Origin: an uncultured Campylobacter sp.
GTDB lineage: Bacteria > Campylobacterota > Campylobacteria > Campylobacterales > Campylobacteraceae
Direction: 5' to 3'
DNA length: 6,517 nucleotides
NCBI RefSeq assembly: GCF_938045535.1
Contig: NZ_CALIMQ010000096.1
Location: 1 to 6,517, forward strand
In this document: positions 1-5,896 of the stretch, in pieces
Layout of the letters: the number at the start of each line of letters is the position of its first letter
Numbering within the stretch: position 1 is the first letter of the stretch
Notes under the pieces: generated by a model
Databases searched by the model: none
The model's input: the letters and a program-made list of their open reading frames with translations, nothing else
What the model was told of the DNA's origin: nothing
Translations under genes and position numbers: made by a program

Positions 1-380
1 ACCGCTTCTTTCTTATGATCCTTGGAATTTAGATATTTTTTAAATCGCTCGAAAAAAGCGCCATTTTGAATAGGCAAAAGATCGCTTTCCAGGACACTTA
101 GAACCCATTCGTTGATCTTTTTTTTCTTGGTTTTTTGGATCTGATGAAAGACGTCCGGACGGATGTCGGTTACTACGATACGCGCTAAAAACTCGAAAAT
201 CCCCGCTTCGATGACGTAGTTGATATCCACGTCGCGCTCAAAGCTAGCGATAAAATAAGCGATAATAAATTTATGCGCCTGCTTGTCGAGCTCGACTAAA
301 CTTACCATCTTTGGGTAATCGTTCCAGCGACTAATGCTTGCGGATTTAAAAATTTGTTCGACTAAATTTGAGCTTATCAT
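1..380 (-). CDS. HD-domain-like protein, N-terminal part (cut by window edge)
   Basis: Reading from an ATG at 380 down to the window edge gives 126 complete codons with no stop, so the C-terminus is missing. It starts MISSNLVEQIFKSASISRWN and continues with a largely helical, charged sequence. The segment around residues 18-43 (RWNDYP, then ELDKQAHKFIIAYFIA) resembles the opening of HD-type phosphohydrolases of the YfbR kind, in which RW and a following His begin the metal site; His36 would be that residue. The HD dyad itself would lie outside the window and cannot be checked. From memory, epsilonproteobacteria carry an HD-domain protein of this type next to queF. The start overlaps the queF stop as ATGA, and no good Shine-Dalgarno precedes it, which suggests translation coupled to queF. 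The substrate is unknown. The coding region is well supported, but the family call is only moderate. Confidence 0.65.
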   Translation of the reverse strand, partial: MISSNLVEQIFKSASISRWNDYPKMVSLVELDKQAHKFIIAYFIASFERDVDINYVIEAGIFEFLARIVVTDIRPDVFHQIQKTKKKKINEWVLSVLESDLLPIQNGAFFERFKKYLNSKDHKKEA

Positions 381-757
381 CGGTAAATTTGATCCGAGTT
401 TATTTCGATTACGGTGTGGACATTGCCGCGTGGATTAAAATCGCCCGTGATTTTCATAAATTTAGGCTTTAGCTTGCTTTGCAGTGCGCTATAAATTTCA
501 TTTATGCTATCTTCGTGGCTAATATAGCGGTTCATAAATGAATTTATGTAAATTTTAATCGCTTTAAGTTCGACTACGAGCTTATCCGGGATATATTCCA
601 AATAGATCGTCGCAAAATCTGGATAGCCCGAGCGCGGGCAGCGGCAGCAAAACTCAGGTAGGGTTATTTTTATAAGATAATCGCGCTTTTGTTTATTGGG
701 CCAAACTTCTAAATTTTCGATGTCAAATTTTTCAATTTCCTCTTCGCCGTATCTCAC
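377..757 (-). CDS. queF: NADPH-dependent 7-cyano-7-deazaguanine (preQ0) reductase QueF, type I
   Basis: QueF reduces the nitrile of preQ0 to the amine preQ1 using two NADPH, a cytoplasmic step in making the tRNA wobble base queuosine. The 126-residue protein has the length of the short, single-domain (type I, tunnelling-fold) form. Visible signatures are the nucleophile segment FCCRCPRSGYPDF (residues 36-48), with Cys40 as the probable thioimide-forming Cys and Asp47 as the proton donor. The QueF motif ELKAIKIY (63-70) is followed by SFMNRYISHE (73-82), whose His-Glu pair contacts the substrate in this family. All key residues are present, so the enzyme should be active. Translation starts at GTG, supported by an AAGGAG six bases upstream; no in-frame ATG lies between that site and the GTG. 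The gene overlaps its upstream neighbour by one base (TAGTG) and its downstream neighbour by four, which places it inside an operon. No riboswitch is seen. Confidence 0.96.
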   Translation of the reverse strand: MRYGEEEIEKFDIENLEVWPNKQKRDYLIKITLPEFCCRCPRSGYPDFATIYLEYIPDKLVVELKAIKIYINSFMNRYISHEDSINEIYSALQSKLKPKFMKITGDFNPRGNVHTVIEINSDQIYR

Positions 758-2181
758 TATGATCTCCTTAAATTAGATATATCGTTCGGCTTTTCGACGC
801 AAAATCCCTGAATATAATCGATACCCATTTTATAAAGCTGCATTTGAAATTCCTCTTTGTCAACGAAACGCATTACGGTTTTGATGCTCGATTTTGCGCA
901 GGCTTCGTTCATGCCTATAAATATATTTTTAATTTTTTCATCGTCTAAATTTTTATTAAATTCTATGTCATAAATGATAAAATCGACGTTTAGAAATTTT
1001 AAATACTCAAAGCTCGCGTTTGAGCCGCCGAACTGCGACAGCGCGAAGCTAAAACCGAGTTCGCGAAATCTAATTAAAATTTCATCAAAGCGCTTGATCT
1101 CAGAATAGATAAGCTTTTCGTTAAACTCAAACACGATCTTTTTCGGATCGATTAGGTTATTATCGATGAGCTTTAAAATTTCATTGCGAAACTCATTATT
1201 TCGCAGCGTTTGAGGCATAATCTCGATAAAAATTTTAGCGTCGATATCCTTAAAATAGATGATTCTAGAAATCTGCCTCATCATCGAAATATCGTATTTA
1301 ATATCGTAATGATTTAGAAGCAAAATATCTAAAATTCTACTTTTTGTGATCTTTTCGCCGCTTCTTAGATCAAGCTTCGGAATCAAATTTATATGAGATT
1401 TTACCCCGTTTTTATCCGCAACGCGCTGATATTTAAAACTGAAATTTTCACTATCTATCGCCTCCATCACGTCGGCGGAAAATACGTCTATTAATACTTT
1501 CTCTACGTCAATAGCCTTCTCGCCGTGCTCTTCGTCGTCCAGGTGATTTATCTTATAAAATAGCGCATTTACGATATTATGCAGATTGCGATCATAGGAG
1601 CTTGGAAGCATCGTAAATTCGCTTTTAATCTCTACATTTTTGATCGTCTGACTTGAAATTTTATGCTCAAACATCCTCAAAATATGGCTTAAATTTGTAG
1701 CTTTTGATTCTACACCGAATACGAAGTAGCCGTTTATAAATCGACCTATCGGAAGGTCCTTAAAGCCCTGCTCCGCCATAAAATTTGAAAGTTCCTTACA
1801 ATACTCGTATAAAATTTCATCGCCGTTTTTATAACCGTATCGATCGTTTATGTCGATGATATTTTTAATTCGCAAAAGCACAATATTTATTTGACGATTT
1901 TTAGCTAGATCATTGCTTAAAATTTTCTCGATCTCCTCGCGCACGAATACATGCGTAACGGGATCAATCAGCGTCTTTTGAAAACCGAAATAAATTTGAT
2001 AGATAACGTAATAAACATAGCAGATTAAAAGTATCAAAAATAAAATTACGTCGTCAAATTTAAACTCGCCGTTTCGGAACAAAATAATTCCGAAAACAAT
2101 TAAAACGCAGGTAAACGGCACCGAAATTTTAAGTGCCGTTATGAAACGATTTTCGCGCTCTTTGGTCTCACTAAATAACAT
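757..2181 (-). CDS. Membrane-anchored protein with degenerate GGDEF and EAL domains
   Basis: This 474-residue protein has two hydrophobic segments at about residues 15-36 and 45-66, then a GGDEF-like domain (about 71-210) and an EAL-like domain (about 245-465) in the cytoplasm. GGDEF-fold landmarks are IDPVTHVF (72-79, matching the DPLTGL entry) and INDRYGYKNGDEIL (111-124). The signature loop, however, reads INGYF (149-153) where GGDEF belongs, and the first metal-site Asp appears to be Arg104. In the EAL domain the fold landmarks FEFNE (351-355), the ELGFSFA region and QGF..EKP (458-465) remain. The EAL motif itself is not recognisable (INLIP near 264), the paired metal aspartates of DDFG are SQFG (382-385), and the AEGVE stretch is MRFVD (436-441). 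Neither synthesis nor hydrolysis of c-di-GMP is expected; a binding, sensing or scaffold role is inference. Its ATG directly abuts the gyrB stop with only a weak GGA upstream, so translation is probably coupled to gyrB. Confidence 0.85.
   Translation of the reverse strand: MLFSETKERENRFITALKISVPFTCVLIVFGIILFRNGEFKFDDVILFLILLICYVYYVIYQIYFGFQKTLIDPVTHVFVREEIEKILSNDLAKNRQINIVLLRIKNIIDINDRYGYKNGDEILYEYCKELSNFMAEQGFKDLPIGRFINGYFVFGVESKATNLSHILRMFEHKISSQTIKNVEIKSEFTMLPSSYDRNLHNIVNALFYKINHLDDEEHGEKAIDVEKVLIDVFSADVMEAIDSENFSFKYQRVADKNGVKSHINLIPKLDLRSGEKITKSRILDILLLNHYDIKYDISMMRQISRIIYFKDIDAKIFIEIMPQTLRNNEFRNEILKLIDNNLIDPKKIVFEFNEKLIYSEIKRFDEILIRFRELGFSFALSQFGGSNASFEYLKFLNVDFIIYDIEFNKNLDDEKIKNIFIGMNEACAKSSIKTVMRFVDKEEFQMQLYKMGIDYIQGFCVEKPNDISNLRRS
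764..769 (-). promoter_or_regulatory. Shine-Dalgarno site that fixes the queF GTG start
   Basis: On the minus strand AAGGAG lies six bases before the GTG at 757. It sits inside the last codons of the upstream GGDEF/EAL gene, where it encodes part of the terminal Leu-Arg-Arg-Ser. Its position favours GTG as the true queF start and fits translation in tandem with the upstream gene. Confidence 0.8.
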
Positions 2182-4494
2182 CTAAACATCCAAATGTTTT
2201 ACATCTTTTGCATGATCTTGGATGTAGTTTCGGCGCGGCTCGACCTCATCGCCCATGAAAAGATTAAAGGTATCGCTAGCACTCTGCGCATCGGCAATAT
2301 TAATTTTTAATAACCTTCGATTTTCAGGGCTCATAGTGGTTTCCCAAAGCTGCTCCGGATTCATCTCACCAAGACCTTTATAGCGCTGAATATAAGCGCC
2401 TTTTTTCGAGCTTTTTTCGATTTCATCTAAAATTTCAATAAAATCCTTGCCAAAGCTTACATCCCGCTCTTTGATCTTTGAATAAATTCTGATCGCCTCT
2501 TCAAAGATATAATTGCCGAATAGATTCTCATCTATCACAAGCTGTTCCAAGCCGCTCGGAGTTTGGACATAAATTCTAATGCCTTCATCATTTACGTAGG
2601 AATTTAATATATTAAATCCTTCGCTTTCTAGGCGCGGTTTTAAAATTTTAAATATCTCCTCGTAGCCGAGGCTTCGCGCTTCGTCGTTTTCTATCAAAAA
2701 TCTAATCGCGCTAAGCACGCTGAAGCGCTTTTTGAGCTCATTTAGAAGCGAGCGGTAATTTGAGACTATTTTTAGATAATCGATCAGATCCTCGTTGCCA
2801 ATACCTTCAAACTCGCCCATATCGATGCCCGTTTCGATCAAAAACTCGCTAAGCGCCTTTTCGTCTTTCAGATAAATCTCTTTTTTGCCCTTTTTATATC
2901 TAAAAAGTGGCGGCTGTGCCAGATAAACATAGCCGTTTTCGACAACAGGGCGCAAAAATCTAAAGAAAAATGTTAGAAGCAGCGTCTGAATGTGGCTGCC
3001 GTCAACGTCCGCATCGGTCATAATGATAATTTTGTGATAGCGGAGCTTTTCTTCGTTAAATTCCTCGCCGATACCGCAACCAAAGGCCGTGATCATATTT
3101 TTAATCTCTTCGGATTGCAAAATTCTATCCAGGCGCGCCTTTTCTACGTTTAAAATTTTACCTCTAAGCGGCAGGATCGCTTGAAACACGCGGTCTCTTC
3201 CCTGCTTCGCCGAGCCGCCCGCACTATCACCCTCGACTAGATAAATTTCGCTAATGCTTGCATCCTTACTCTGACAATCGGCTAACTTTCCTGGAAGGGT
3301 TCCGACGGAATTTATATTGTCTTTTTTGCGCGTTAGATCGCGTGCTTTTTTTGCCGCTTCGCGACCGCGCGCGGCTAAAAGAGCCTTATTCATAATGGCG
3401 CGCGCTTCGATAGGATTTTCTTCAAAATATTTGCTAAGCACCTCAAACGCCATCTTTTGCACGATCGGCTTAACATAGCTGGAACCCAGCTTGCCTTTAG
3501 TCTGCCCTTCAAACTGCGGCTCGGGAACCTTGACGCTAATTACCGCGATGAGCCCCTCGCGAACGTCGTCGCCGGTGATCTTCGTATCCTTTTCACGTGC
3601 AGCCGCATTTGCCGCGACGTAATTTGTTATCGCGCGCGTAAGACCCGCTCTAAAACCAGCCTCGTGAGTACCGCCGTCCGGAGTTTTGATATTATTTACA
3701 AAGCTCAGTAAATTTTCGCTATATGTTTCGTTATACATAAGCGCGAAATCCACCATAACATCTTCCGCGCCGTCGCTAAACGATACGGCTTTGGATATGG
3801 CAGGCGCTTTATTCATATCGTTTACGAAGCTTTCTAAACCGCCTTCAAAGTGAAAGTGCTCGTCCCTGCCCGTGCGGTTATCTTTAAAATTTATCGTGAT
3901 TTTTGGATTTAGATACGCTAGCTCGCGAAATCTTTTCGATAAAATTTCATCGTCAAATTCTAAAATTTCAAAAATTTCGCCGTCGGGCCAAAACTCGATC
4001 GTCGTGCCCGTGCGGTTAGTAGTTTTTATCTTTTCAAGCTCTGTAGTAGGAATTCCTTTGGCAAATTCTTGTCTATAAATATTTCCGTCACGTTTGATCG
4101 TAGCAACGAGCTTTTTTGAGAGCGCATTTACAACGCTAACGCCCACGCCGTGCAGACCGCCGGAGACTTTATAAGTGTCTTTGTCAAATTTACCGCCTGC
4201 GTGAAGCACGGTTAAAACCACCGTCGCGGCAGGAATTTTTTCGGTCGGATGTATATCGACGGGGATTCCGCGACCGTTATCACTAACGATACAACTTCCC
4301 TCGCTAGTGATCTCAACATCGATTGTGTCGCAGTAACCTGCCATCGCCTCATCGATCGAATTATCTACAACCTCATAAATCATATGATGAAGTCCACCGA
4401 TATTGGTGTCTCCGATATACATTCCAGGGCGCTTTCTAACAGCCTCAAGACCTTTTAAAACTTTAATATTACTGGCGCCGTAATTTTGCTTCAT
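2182..4494 (-). CDS. gyrB: DNA gyrase subunit B
   Basis: GyrB is the ATPase subunit of the A2B2 gyrase that introduces negative supercoils into DNA. The 770-residue protein is complete and about the length I expect for Campylobacter GyrB. The GHKL ATPase domain shows YEVVDNSIDEA (40-50) with Glu41 as the catalytic base, DNGRGIP (72-78) and GGLHGVGVSVVNALS (112-126). The QTK lid-contact loop is at 331-333. The TOPRIM domain shows EGDSAGGSAKQGRDR (421-435) and TDADVDGSHIQ (493-503), which hold the Mg-binding acidic residues. The C-terminal tail has RYKGLGEMNPEQLWETTM (704-721), which contacts GyrA. The EGDSAGG to LPLRGK stretch, where quinolone-related changes occur in other bacteria, looks ordinary; the Arg at the E. 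coli Lys447 position is common among bacteria. The ATG is preceded by AAAGGA nine bases after dnaN ends. It lies second in the operon and abuts the next gene with no gap. Confidence 0.99.
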   Translation of the reverse strand: MKQNYGASNIKVLKGLEAVRKRPGMYIGDTNIGGLHHMIYEVVDNSIDEAMAGYCDTIDVEITSEGSCIVSDNGRGIPVDIHPTEKIPAATVVLTVLHAGGKFDKDTYKVSGGLHGVGVSVVNALSKKLVATIKRDGNIYRQEFAKGIPTTELEKIKTTNRTGTTIEFWPDGEIFEILEFDDEILSKRFRELAYLNPKITINFKDNRTGRDEHFHFEGGLESFVNDMNKAPAISKAVSFSDGAEDVMVDFALMYNETYSENLLSFVNNIKTPDGGTHEAGFRAGLTRAITNYVAANAAAREKDTKITGDDVREGLIAVISVKVPEPQFEGQTKGKLGSSYVKPIVQKMAFEVLSKYFEENPIEARAIMNKALLAARGREAAKKARDLTRKKDNINSVGTLPGKLADCQSKDASISEIYLVEGDSAGGSAKQGRDRVFQAILPLRGKILNVEKARLDRILQSEEIKNMITAFGCGIGEEFNEEKLRYHKIIIMTDADVDGSHIQTLLLTFFFRFLRPVVENGYVYLAQPPLFRYKKGKKEIYLKDEKALSEFLIETGIDMGEFEGIGNEDLIDYLKIVSNYRSLLNELKKRFSVLSAIRFLIENDEARSLGYEEIFKILKPRLESEGFNILNSYVNDEGIRIYVQTPSGLEQLVIDENLFGNYIFEEAIRIYSKIKERDVSFGKDFIEILDEIEKSSKKGAYIQRYKGLGEMNPEQLWETTMSPENRRLLKINIADAQSASDTFNLFMGDEVEPRRNYIQDHAKDVKHLDV

Positions 4495-4503
4495 AATTTT
4501 CCT

Positions 4504-5583
4504 TTAAATATTATTTATCGGCATGACAACCGTTTTTAGGTCGTCCGCGCTAAGTACGAACGCCGTATCGGAGTTGTTAAAATCAAGCTCAAAAATTTCA
4601 CTCTCAATATTACTTAAAAAATCAAGCAGAAAGCGATTTTTCACGCCGAAGACTATCTCGCCGTTTATATCGATCGCCGCTTCAATTTCGGTCTTTGCTT
4701 CGGAATTATCTTCGTTGATACTTTCAAAAACCATTCCGTCCTTCTTAATGGTAACCTTCATCTCCTCGCACATTGCATTTATCGCTCGCACGCCGCTTAC
4801 CATCTTATCGCGCGGGATTAAAATTTTATACGCCGTATCGCTTGGGATCACGCGCTCGTAGTTTGGAAATTTGCCGTTTATAAGCTTCGTAAAAAACTCA
4901 AAATTTTCGCTCACCGCTAGTAGCACGTTTTCGTCGTAGTAAATTTTAATTTTATCCGAAAATAGCTTTTGAATTTCGCCTATCGCCTTTTTAGGGATTA
5001 AAATTTTAGTATCTAGCTCGCCCGCTTTTGATTGAGTGATCAGCTTATAAACGCTAAGTCGCTTAGTATCGGTTCCGACTAAATTTAAAAATCCCTCTTT
5101 TACGTCGATTAAGGCTCCGTTTAGCTCATATTTCGGATTGTTCGTATCAATTGACGGATATATTTTTTTAAGGCTTCTTCCTAAAATTCCAGCATTTACG
5201 TCAAAGCTATTTTTGCCCTCTATTGTAGGAAAGCTCGGAAAATCCCTCGTTTCAAACATCGGAAGCTTATACTTAGATTTTTTTTGCTTTACAAATAGCG
5301 CTCCGTTGACAGTTTCTAAAGTAACGCTATCGTCGCTTAAGCCTTTGATAACGTTAAGGAGTTTGCCTCCGTTTGCAGTGGCTTCGCCTTCTGTTTCTAT
5401 AGCGACGTTCTGAATATTATAGCTAAGGCCTATTTCGTGATCGGTAGCTTTTATACTAAAAATTCCATCTTTAGCACTCATTAAAAGATGCGAAGTTATC
5501 GAGCTTAGATCTTTTTTATCAAGGTAGGAGCTAGTATTTGAAACTATCTCTTCTAAAAGTTTTTTAGTGATTAACACTTTCAT
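4504..5583 (-). CDS. dnaN: DNA polymerase III subunit beta (sliding clamp)
   Basis: DnaN forms the ring-shaped homodimer that tethers DNA polymerase III and other clamp-binding partners to DNA. The 359-residue protein is close to the family length (E. coli 366) and has the three repeated clamp domains, roughly 1-125, 126-245 and 246-359. Recognisable segments are VGTDTKRLSVYK (169-180), matching the conserved T-D-x-x-R-L motif, LINGKFPNYERVIP (234-247) in the linker and partner-binding region, and the C-terminal VVMPINN (352-358), matching the VMPM/VMPI end that forms part of the peptide-binding pocket. The ATG at 5583 has AAAGGA seven bases upstream (5591-5596). The stop lies nine bases before gyrB. 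In Campylobacter relatives dnaA normally precedes dnaN, but here the upstream neighbour is an unrelated plus-strand transporter. The gene itself looks intact. Confidence 0.98.
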   Translation of the reverse strand: MKVLITKKLLEEIVSNTSSYLDKKDLSSITSHLLMSAKDGIFSIKATDHEIGLSYNIQNVAIETEGEATANGGKLLNVIKGLSDDSVTLETVNGALFVKQKKSKYKLPMFETRDFPSFPTIEGKNSFDVNAGILGRSLKKIYPSIDTNNPKYELNGALIDVKEGFLNLVGTDTKRLSVYKLITQSKAGELDTKILIPKKAIGEIQKLFSDKIKIYYDENVLLAVSENFEFFTKLINGKFPNYERVIPSDTAYKILIPRDKMVSGVRAINAMCEEMKVTIKKDGMVFESINEDNSEAKTEIEAAIDINGEIVFGVKNRFLLDFLSNIESEIFELDFNNSDTAFVLSADDLKTVVMPINNI

Positions 5584-5633
5584 ATTTTTATCCTTTTAAA
5601 TTTTTATCGTTGTAGTAGTTGGTAAGTGGTTTT

Positions 5634-5705
5634 TGTGAAAAACTTATCCTAAAGCTTGTCCTTAGGTATTTTATCCAGTGAGTAAGTAGCTTTGTTTTAT
5701 TCACT
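5634..5705. other. Cluster of weak DnaA-box-like words upstream of dnaN
   Basis: Four nonamers resemble DnaA boxes. TTATCCTAA (5644-5652) and TTATCCAGT (5671-5679) match TTATCCACA at 7 of 9. TTATTCACT (5697-5705) and, on the minus strand, TTTTTCACA (5634-5642) match TTATTCACA at 8 of 9. A DnaA-box group between dnaA and dnaN is known for bipartite origins in Helicobacter and relatives. None is a perfect box and the DNA is AT-rich, so chance is a real alternative. Confidence 0.3.
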
Positions 5706-5708
5706 TTC

Positions 5709-5737
5709 ATTATACTACTTTAAATTATCTTCGACAT
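5709..5737 (-). promoter_or_regulatory. Candidate promoter driving the dnaN operon
   Basis: The minus strand has a perfect TATAAT at 5714-5709 preceded by an AT-rich TTTAAAGTAG stretch. The hexamer 17 bases upstream (ATGTCG, 5737-5732) is a poor -35, which suits Campylobacter sigma-70 promoters, where -35 is weakly conserved. It would start transcripts near 5702, about 120 bases before dnaN. If this stretch is instead of Firmicute origin, the box could belong to a different, lost divergent gene. Confidence 0.45.
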
Positions 5738-5742
5738 TCACG

Positions 5743-5759
5743 ACACTAAAATATTGTGT
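5743..5759. promoter_or_regulatory. Short imperfect palindrome between the divergent promoters
   Basis: ACACTAAAATATTGTGT pairs at 6 of 8 symmetrical positions around a central base, with perfect ACAC/GTGT arms. It lies upstream of both the minus-strand TATAAT and the plus-strand transporter promoter, where an operator could sit. I recognise no specific regulator, and AT-rich DNA gives such dyads by chance. Confidence 0.2.
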
Positions 5760-5792
5760 TATTCTATCAGTTTATCTTACCTTAGTATAACT

Positions 5793-5810
5793 TAGTGAAA
5801 AAATTAACAA
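5793..5810 (+). promoter_or_regulatory. Rex-like operator upstream of the transporter
   Basis: TAGTGAA-AAAA-TTAACAA matches the Rex consensus TTGTGAA-N4-TTCACAA at 12 of 14 defined positions and ends 17 bases before the -35 box. A perfect TTGTGAA half-site recurs at 5859-5865 over the expected transcription start. Rex is the NADH-sensing repressor of fermentation genes in Gram-positive bacteria. Regulation of this transporter by Rex is inference. Confidence 0.35.
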
Positions 5811-5827
5811 TATTTTCCGAGAAAGTA

Positions 5828-5856
5828 TTGACCCTCATTTTTAACTATGTTATAGT
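5828..5856 (+). promoter_or_regulatory. Sigma-A promoter of the transporter gene
   Basis: TTGACC (5828-5833) and TATAGT (5851-5856) are separated by the ideal 17 bases, each one mismatch from consensus. A TG one base before the -10 makes it an extended -10 promoter. Transcription should start near 5863, leaving a leader of about 34 bases. The strong -35 is typical of Firmicutes and unlike Campylobacter promoters. Confidence 0.85.
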
Positions 5857-5881
5857 CTTTGTGAAAATATGTATTAAGTTA

Positions 5882-5888
5882 AAGGAGG
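5882..5888 (+). promoter_or_regulatory. Strong ribosome-binding site of the transporter
   Basis: AAGGAGG lies eight bases before the ATG at 5897, a near-perfect match to the anti-Shine-Dalgarno of Firmicute 16S rRNA. It fixes the start and contrasts with the weaker AAAGGA sites of the minus-strand genes. Confidence 0.88.
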
Positions 5889-5896
5889 GTCTTTTT

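Larger units (their letters stand above)
5584..5896. other. Intergenic region between dnaN and transporter, containing the presumed junction of two genomes
   Basis: No convincing gene is seen in these 313 bases. The dnaN-proximal end (to about 5604) still has the AAATTT-rich style of the Campylobacter-like part. The transporter-proximal end (from about 5820) has Firmicute-style promoter and ribosome-binding signals. No dnaA C-terminus can be read on the minus strand. I see no insertion-sequence ends, tRNA, target-site duplication or strong terminator hairpin. The middle (about 5605-5820) is AT-rich and could belong to either side, so the join cannot be placed more exactly by eye. Confidence 0.7.

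Noticed and set aside
3457..4458. Three plus-strand open frames (3457-3711, 3872-4078, 4249-4458) opposite gyrB
   Set aside because: They lie antisense within the strongly supported gyrB gene, have no credible ribosome-binding sites or recognisable protein features, and are shadows of its codon pattern.
4523..5413. Two plus-strand open frames (4523-4861 and 5138-5413) opposite dnaN
   Set aside because: They are antisense to the well-supported dnaN. Their Ser/Leu/Phe-rich composition is what the reverse complement of an AT-rich gene gives.
5648..5666. CCTAA/TTAGG inverted repeat as a terminator
   Set aside because: The stem is only 5 bp with a 9-base loop and no adjoining T run, too weak for a Rho-independent terminator.
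5588..5710. A 40-codon minus-strand frame (MKVNKTKLLTHW...) ending just before dnaN
   Set aside because: Its ATG overlaps the candidate TATAAT box, it has no Shine-Dalgarno, it matches no family I know, and 40 open codons are expected by chance in such DNA.
5684..5720. AAGTAG/CTACTT inverted repeat as an insertion-element end
   Set aside because: Only 6 bp separated by 25 bases, with no transposase, longer repeat or target duplication nearby.
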